Source: Agrococcus baldri
GTDB taxonomy: Bacteria; Actinomycetota; Actinomycetes; Actinomycetales; Microbacteriaceae
Assembly: GCA_007988785.1 (NCBI GenBank)
Contig: BJUU01000006.1
Span: 1 to 64,000 of the forward strand
Length of the DNA: 64,000 bases
Direction of reading: 5' to 3'
The notes beneath the pieces are model-generated. The model made no database searches, was not told where the DNA came from, and worked only from the letters and a program-made list of their open reading frames with translations. How positions within the stretch are numbered: the stretch's first letter is position 1; every line of letters begins with the position of its first letter. The translations under genes were made by a program, and so were the position numbers. This document shows, one piece after another, positions 61,862 to 64,000 of the stretch.

Positions 61862-62503
61862 ATGAGCATCCCGAGCGCGCCGCCCGTCGGCCAGCCGCTG
61901 CCCGGCGCCTCGTTCGGACTCGCGGTCAAGCGCTTCTTCCAGGGCTACGTCGCCTTCTCGGGCCGCGCGAGCCGCAGCGAGTTCTGGTGGGCCTACCTCT
62001 TCCTCTCGCTGGTCACGCTCGTCCCGGTCGCACTCATGATGCTCGCGATGTTCGGCATGTTCGCCGGCATGATCGCCGCGGCCGCGGCTGCCGACGAGGC
62101 GGCGCTGCTCGCGGCCGTCACCGCCGGCACGGGCGGCGTGATGCTGCTGTCCGGCCTCGTGCTGGTCGTGGCGCTGCCGCTGCTGCTGCCGACCTACGCG
62201 GTCATGTGGCGCCGCCTGCAGGATGGCGGCTTCCACGGCGCGTGGGCGCTGCTCTCGCTCGCGGGCCTGGCGATCGTGCCGACCATCATGTGCATCCTCC
62301 CGGCCCGTCCGGAGGGCATCCGCTTCGACCCCGCCTACCGGGCGCAGCTCGCGGCGCAGCACTGGTACAGCCAGCCGGGCTACGGCCAGCAGGGATACGG
62401 GCAGCCCACGTACGGGCAACCCGCCTACGCGTCGCCCGCACAGGGCCCGTACGGTCAGCCCGGCGCTCAACCCGCCGCTCAGCCCGGCGTCCCGGGCGCC
62501 TGA
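61862..62503 (+). CDS. DUF805 membrane protein with Tyr/Gly/Gln-rich tail
   Basis: A 213-residue protein: RFFQGYVAFSGRASRSEFWWAYLF is the DUF805 signature, with four membrane segments (about residues 40-65, 70-90, 92-118 and 130-152) and the PTYAVMWRRLQDGGFHGAWA motif. The C-terminal 50 residues are GYGQ/PTYGQP repeats, probably disordered. GACAAT lies six bases before the ATG. Its 3' end overlaps the convergent kinase-like gene by 25 bases. Confidence 0.86.
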   Translation: MSIPSAPPVGQPLPGASFGLAVKRFFQGYVAFSGRASRSEFWWAYLFLSLVTLVPVALMMLAMFGMFAGMIAAAAAADEAALLAAVTAGTGGVMLLSGLVLVVALPLLLPTYAVMWRRLQDGGFHGAWALLSLAGLAIVPTIMCILPARPEGIRFDPAYRAQLAAQHWYSQPGYGQQGYGQPTYGQPAYASPAQGPYGQPGAQPAAQPGVPGA

Positions 62504-63072
62504 GGCGCGAAGCGCGCCTCCGCGGCGTCCCGCGGCCGGTAGCGCTCGTCGAAGCCCCGCTCGTTCGGCGCCCACACCTCGCGCCAGAGCGCGTCGTGGT
62601 CGTCGCCCGCCAGCCGGTCGCGACGCATCCCCCGCCGCATCGCCTCCTCGAGCGGCACGTCGACCCAGACCGTGAGGTCGAGCAGCGGCAGCAGCGCCGG
62701 GTGCAGCAGGCCGACGGCGTCGACGAGCACCACGGCCGCCGGAGCGATGGTGCGCTCGGCCTGGCGGCCGCCCGTGCTCCAGTCGACCGGCCGGAACCTC
62801 GCCGGCCGCCCCGCGCGCAGCGCACCGAGCACCGCCGCGAGCTCGTCGCGGTGCAGCGCGGCCCAGTCGTCGCTGCGCTCGCGGCTGCCGAGCGGGTCGA
62901 GGAGGTCGTCGCCGCGCAGCCGCATCGCGCCCGGCAGCCGGGCCAGCAGCGCCCGCGCGAGCGTCGACTTGCCCGAGCCGCCGTAGCCGGCGATGCCCAC
63001 CACGAGCGCGTCGCGCCGCGATGAGCGGCGTCGGATGCGCTCGGCCAGCTCGTCCACGTCGGTCACGGTCAC
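62479..63072 (-). CDS. uridine kinase-like P-loop protein
   Basis: A 197-residue protein with Walker A VGIAGYGGSGKSTLAR (about residues 21-36), the LRGDDLLDP acceptor-site region, VDAVGLLHP as Walker B-like segment, and the RRGMRRDRLAG lid. It belongs to the uridine kinase/panthothenate-kinase-like group; substrate unknown. GTG at 63072 overlaps the stop of the upstream oxidase gene (GTGA). The last eight codons overlap the DUF805 gene on the other strand. Confidence 0.82.
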   Translation of the reverse strand: MTVTDVDELAERIRRRSSRRDALVVGIAGYGGSGKSTLARALLARLPGAMRLRGDDLLDPLGSRERSDDWAALHRDELAAVLGALRAGRPARFRPVDWSTGGRQAERTIAPAAVVLVDAVGLLHPALLPLLDLTVWVDVPLEEAMRRGMRRDRLAGDDHDALWREVWAPNERGFDERYRPRDAAEARFAPQAPGTPG

Positions 63073-64000
63073 GAGGCGACCAGCGCGCGCACCGCCTCGG
63101 CGGTGCCCCACGAGAGCGTCATGCCCGAGCCGCCGTGGCCGTAGGCGGCGATGACCCGCAGGGCGCGGCCGGGCACCTCCTCGATGCGCAGCCGATCGCG
63201 GGCGGGGCGCAGGCCGACGGCGCGCGAGAGGATCTGGGCGCCCGCCACCTGCGGCACGAGCGCCGCGGCGCGCGCCAGGATGCCGGCCTCGATCTCGGGA
63301 TCCGGCTCCAGCGAGATCTCGCCCACCTCGTGCGTGCCGCCCAGCACCAGGCAGTCGCGGCGCGGCAGCACGTAGGTGAGCGCCGTGGCGTCGCCGTCGT
63401 CGATGCGGAACTCCCAGAAGCCCGGGTTCGCGACCCGCACCACCTGGCCGCGGATCGGCACCATCGTGTCGTCGTCGCCCAGCAGCGCGCCCGAGCGCAC
63501 CCCGGCGGCGACGACCGCGACGTCGAAGTCGCGCGCCAGCGCATCCGCGTCGTCGACCTCCCGCTGCACGAAGCGCACGCCGAGCGCGCGGCACTGCGCC
63601 TGCAGCCACGGCAGGTACTCCGTCTGCGTCGCCAGCGGCACCCGCGTGCGCATGCCGGTGGTGCCGGGCGGCAGCTCGGCGGCATCGGCCGGCCGCGCCT
63701 CGACCCACTGCGTCCAGGAGCGGTCGGGCTCCGGCGTGCGCTCGATGATGAGCCCCGAGCGCAGGTCGACGCCCGCCTCGGCGTCGCCGGCGATCGCGGT
63801 GAAGCGGCGCAGCGAGGCCTCGAGCATGCGATCGACGGCCGGTGAGCGCTCCGCCGCGTAGGGGAACCAGATGGCGCCGGCCGCGGCAGAGGTGGTGGCG
63901 AGCGGGTCGAGGTCGCTCAGCACCGTGACCTCGCGGCCGTGCGCCGCGTCGCCCGAGAGGGCGAGCTCGTGCGCGATCGACAGCCCGATCACGCCGGCGC
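63069..64000 (-). CDS. D-amino-acid oxidase-type FAD oxidoreductase (5' end outside window)
   Basis: At least 310 residues of a FAD-dependent amine oxidase. The dinucleotide-binding GxGVIGLSIAHELA is cut by the window end, so the N-terminus is missing. AAGAIWFPYAAE, the NPGFWEF segment, and the C-terminal VGLRPARDRLRIE plus AYGHGGSGMTLSWGTA match D-amino-acid/D-aspartate oxidases. It would oxidise D-amino acids to keto acids with hydrogen peroxide. Coupled to the kinase-like gene downstream. Confidence 0.88.
   Translation of the reverse strand, partial: AGVIGLSIAHELALSGDAAHGREVTVLSDLDPLATTSAAAGAIWFPYAAERSPAVDRMLEASLRRFTAIAGDAEAGVDLRSGLIIERTPEPDRSWTQWVEARPADAAELPPGTTGMRTRVPLATQTEYLPWLQAQCRALGVRFVQREVDDADALARDFDVAVVAAGVRSGALLGDDDTMVPIRGQVVRVANPGFWEFRIDDGDATALTYVLPRRDCLVLGGTHEVGEISLEPDPEIEAGILARAAALVPQVAGAQILSRAVGLRPARDRLRIEEVPGRALRVIAAYGHGGSGMTLSWGTAEAVRALVAS

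Overview
The window reads as one stretch of a very G+C-rich actinobacterial chromosome, most likely from the Microbacteriaceae (Agrococcus/Microbacterium-like; this is inferred from gene content and style, no search was run). Support: an actinobacterial dnaK-grpE-dnaJ-hspR operon with HAIR-type operators, a Ku/LigD pair with POL-PE-LIG domain order, a resuscitation-promoting factor, many GTG starts with ATGA/GTGA overlaps, and many genes with a -10-like hexamer only 6-7 nt before the start codon (leaderless transcription). I see no phage, insertion sequence, CRISPR array, rRNA or tRNA.

Layout. 0-6.4 kb: LacI regulator, nucleoside-kinase-like protein, an ABC exporter pair (MacB/FtsX type), a RibD-type reductase and two membrane proteins, one with a 15-bp minisatellite. 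6.6-10.8 kb: heat-shock operon (dnaK, grpE, dnaJ without zinc fingers, hspR). 10.9-18.4 kb: small membrane, transport and nucleotide-metabolism genes, including a MarR regulator divergent from a His-rich protein, and dcd. 18.5-25.8 kb: a large DUF4062-STAND ATPase, a GCS2-type carboxylate-amine ligase, and ku-ligD (non-homologous end joining).

25.9-40.3 kb is the most unusual region. A nine-gene, translationally coupled operon encodes a complete peptide-type ABC importer, a P1-family (DmpA/NylC-like) amidase, a PaiB-like FMN protein and two tandem C45 acyltransferase-like hydrolases. Next to it lie a LacI regulator, a succinate-semialdehyde-type dehydrogenase, a CaiB-type CoA-transferase and a glutaryl-CoA-dehydrogenase-like enzyme. 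Three near-identical 18-bp palindromes sit in the operon promoter, before lacI, and between the divergent dehydrogenase and CoA-transferase genes. They tie all of these genes into one apparent regulon, which I read as uptake and breakdown of an amide-linked compound through a dicarboxylate semialdehyde and an acyl-CoA.

40.3-46.2 kb: remains of a vapBC toxin-antitoxin pair, a Cof-type phosphatase, and a second LacI-controlled operon (MHS transporter, histidinol-dehydrogenase homologue, SDR) with its own paired palindromes. 47.1-61.0 kb: a phenylacetate (paa) catabolic cluster: thiolase, PaaF-, PaaH- and PaaZ-like proteins, a TetR/PaaR-like repressor, paaK-paaI, paaABCDE and a PaaG-like protein. 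Two matching TetR-type operators lie at its rightward promoters, and an rpf gene sits inside the cluster. 61.0-64.0 kb: MDMPI-like, DUF805 and uridine-kinase-like genes and the 3' part of a D-amino-acid-oxidase-type gene cut by the window end.

Dispersed palindromic repeats of at least three families fill many intergenic gaps. One copy lies inside the 5' end of paaD and is translated; another supplies the stop codon of ligD. An octamer (CGCATCCG/CGGATGCG) recurs in both orientations far more often than base composition predicts.
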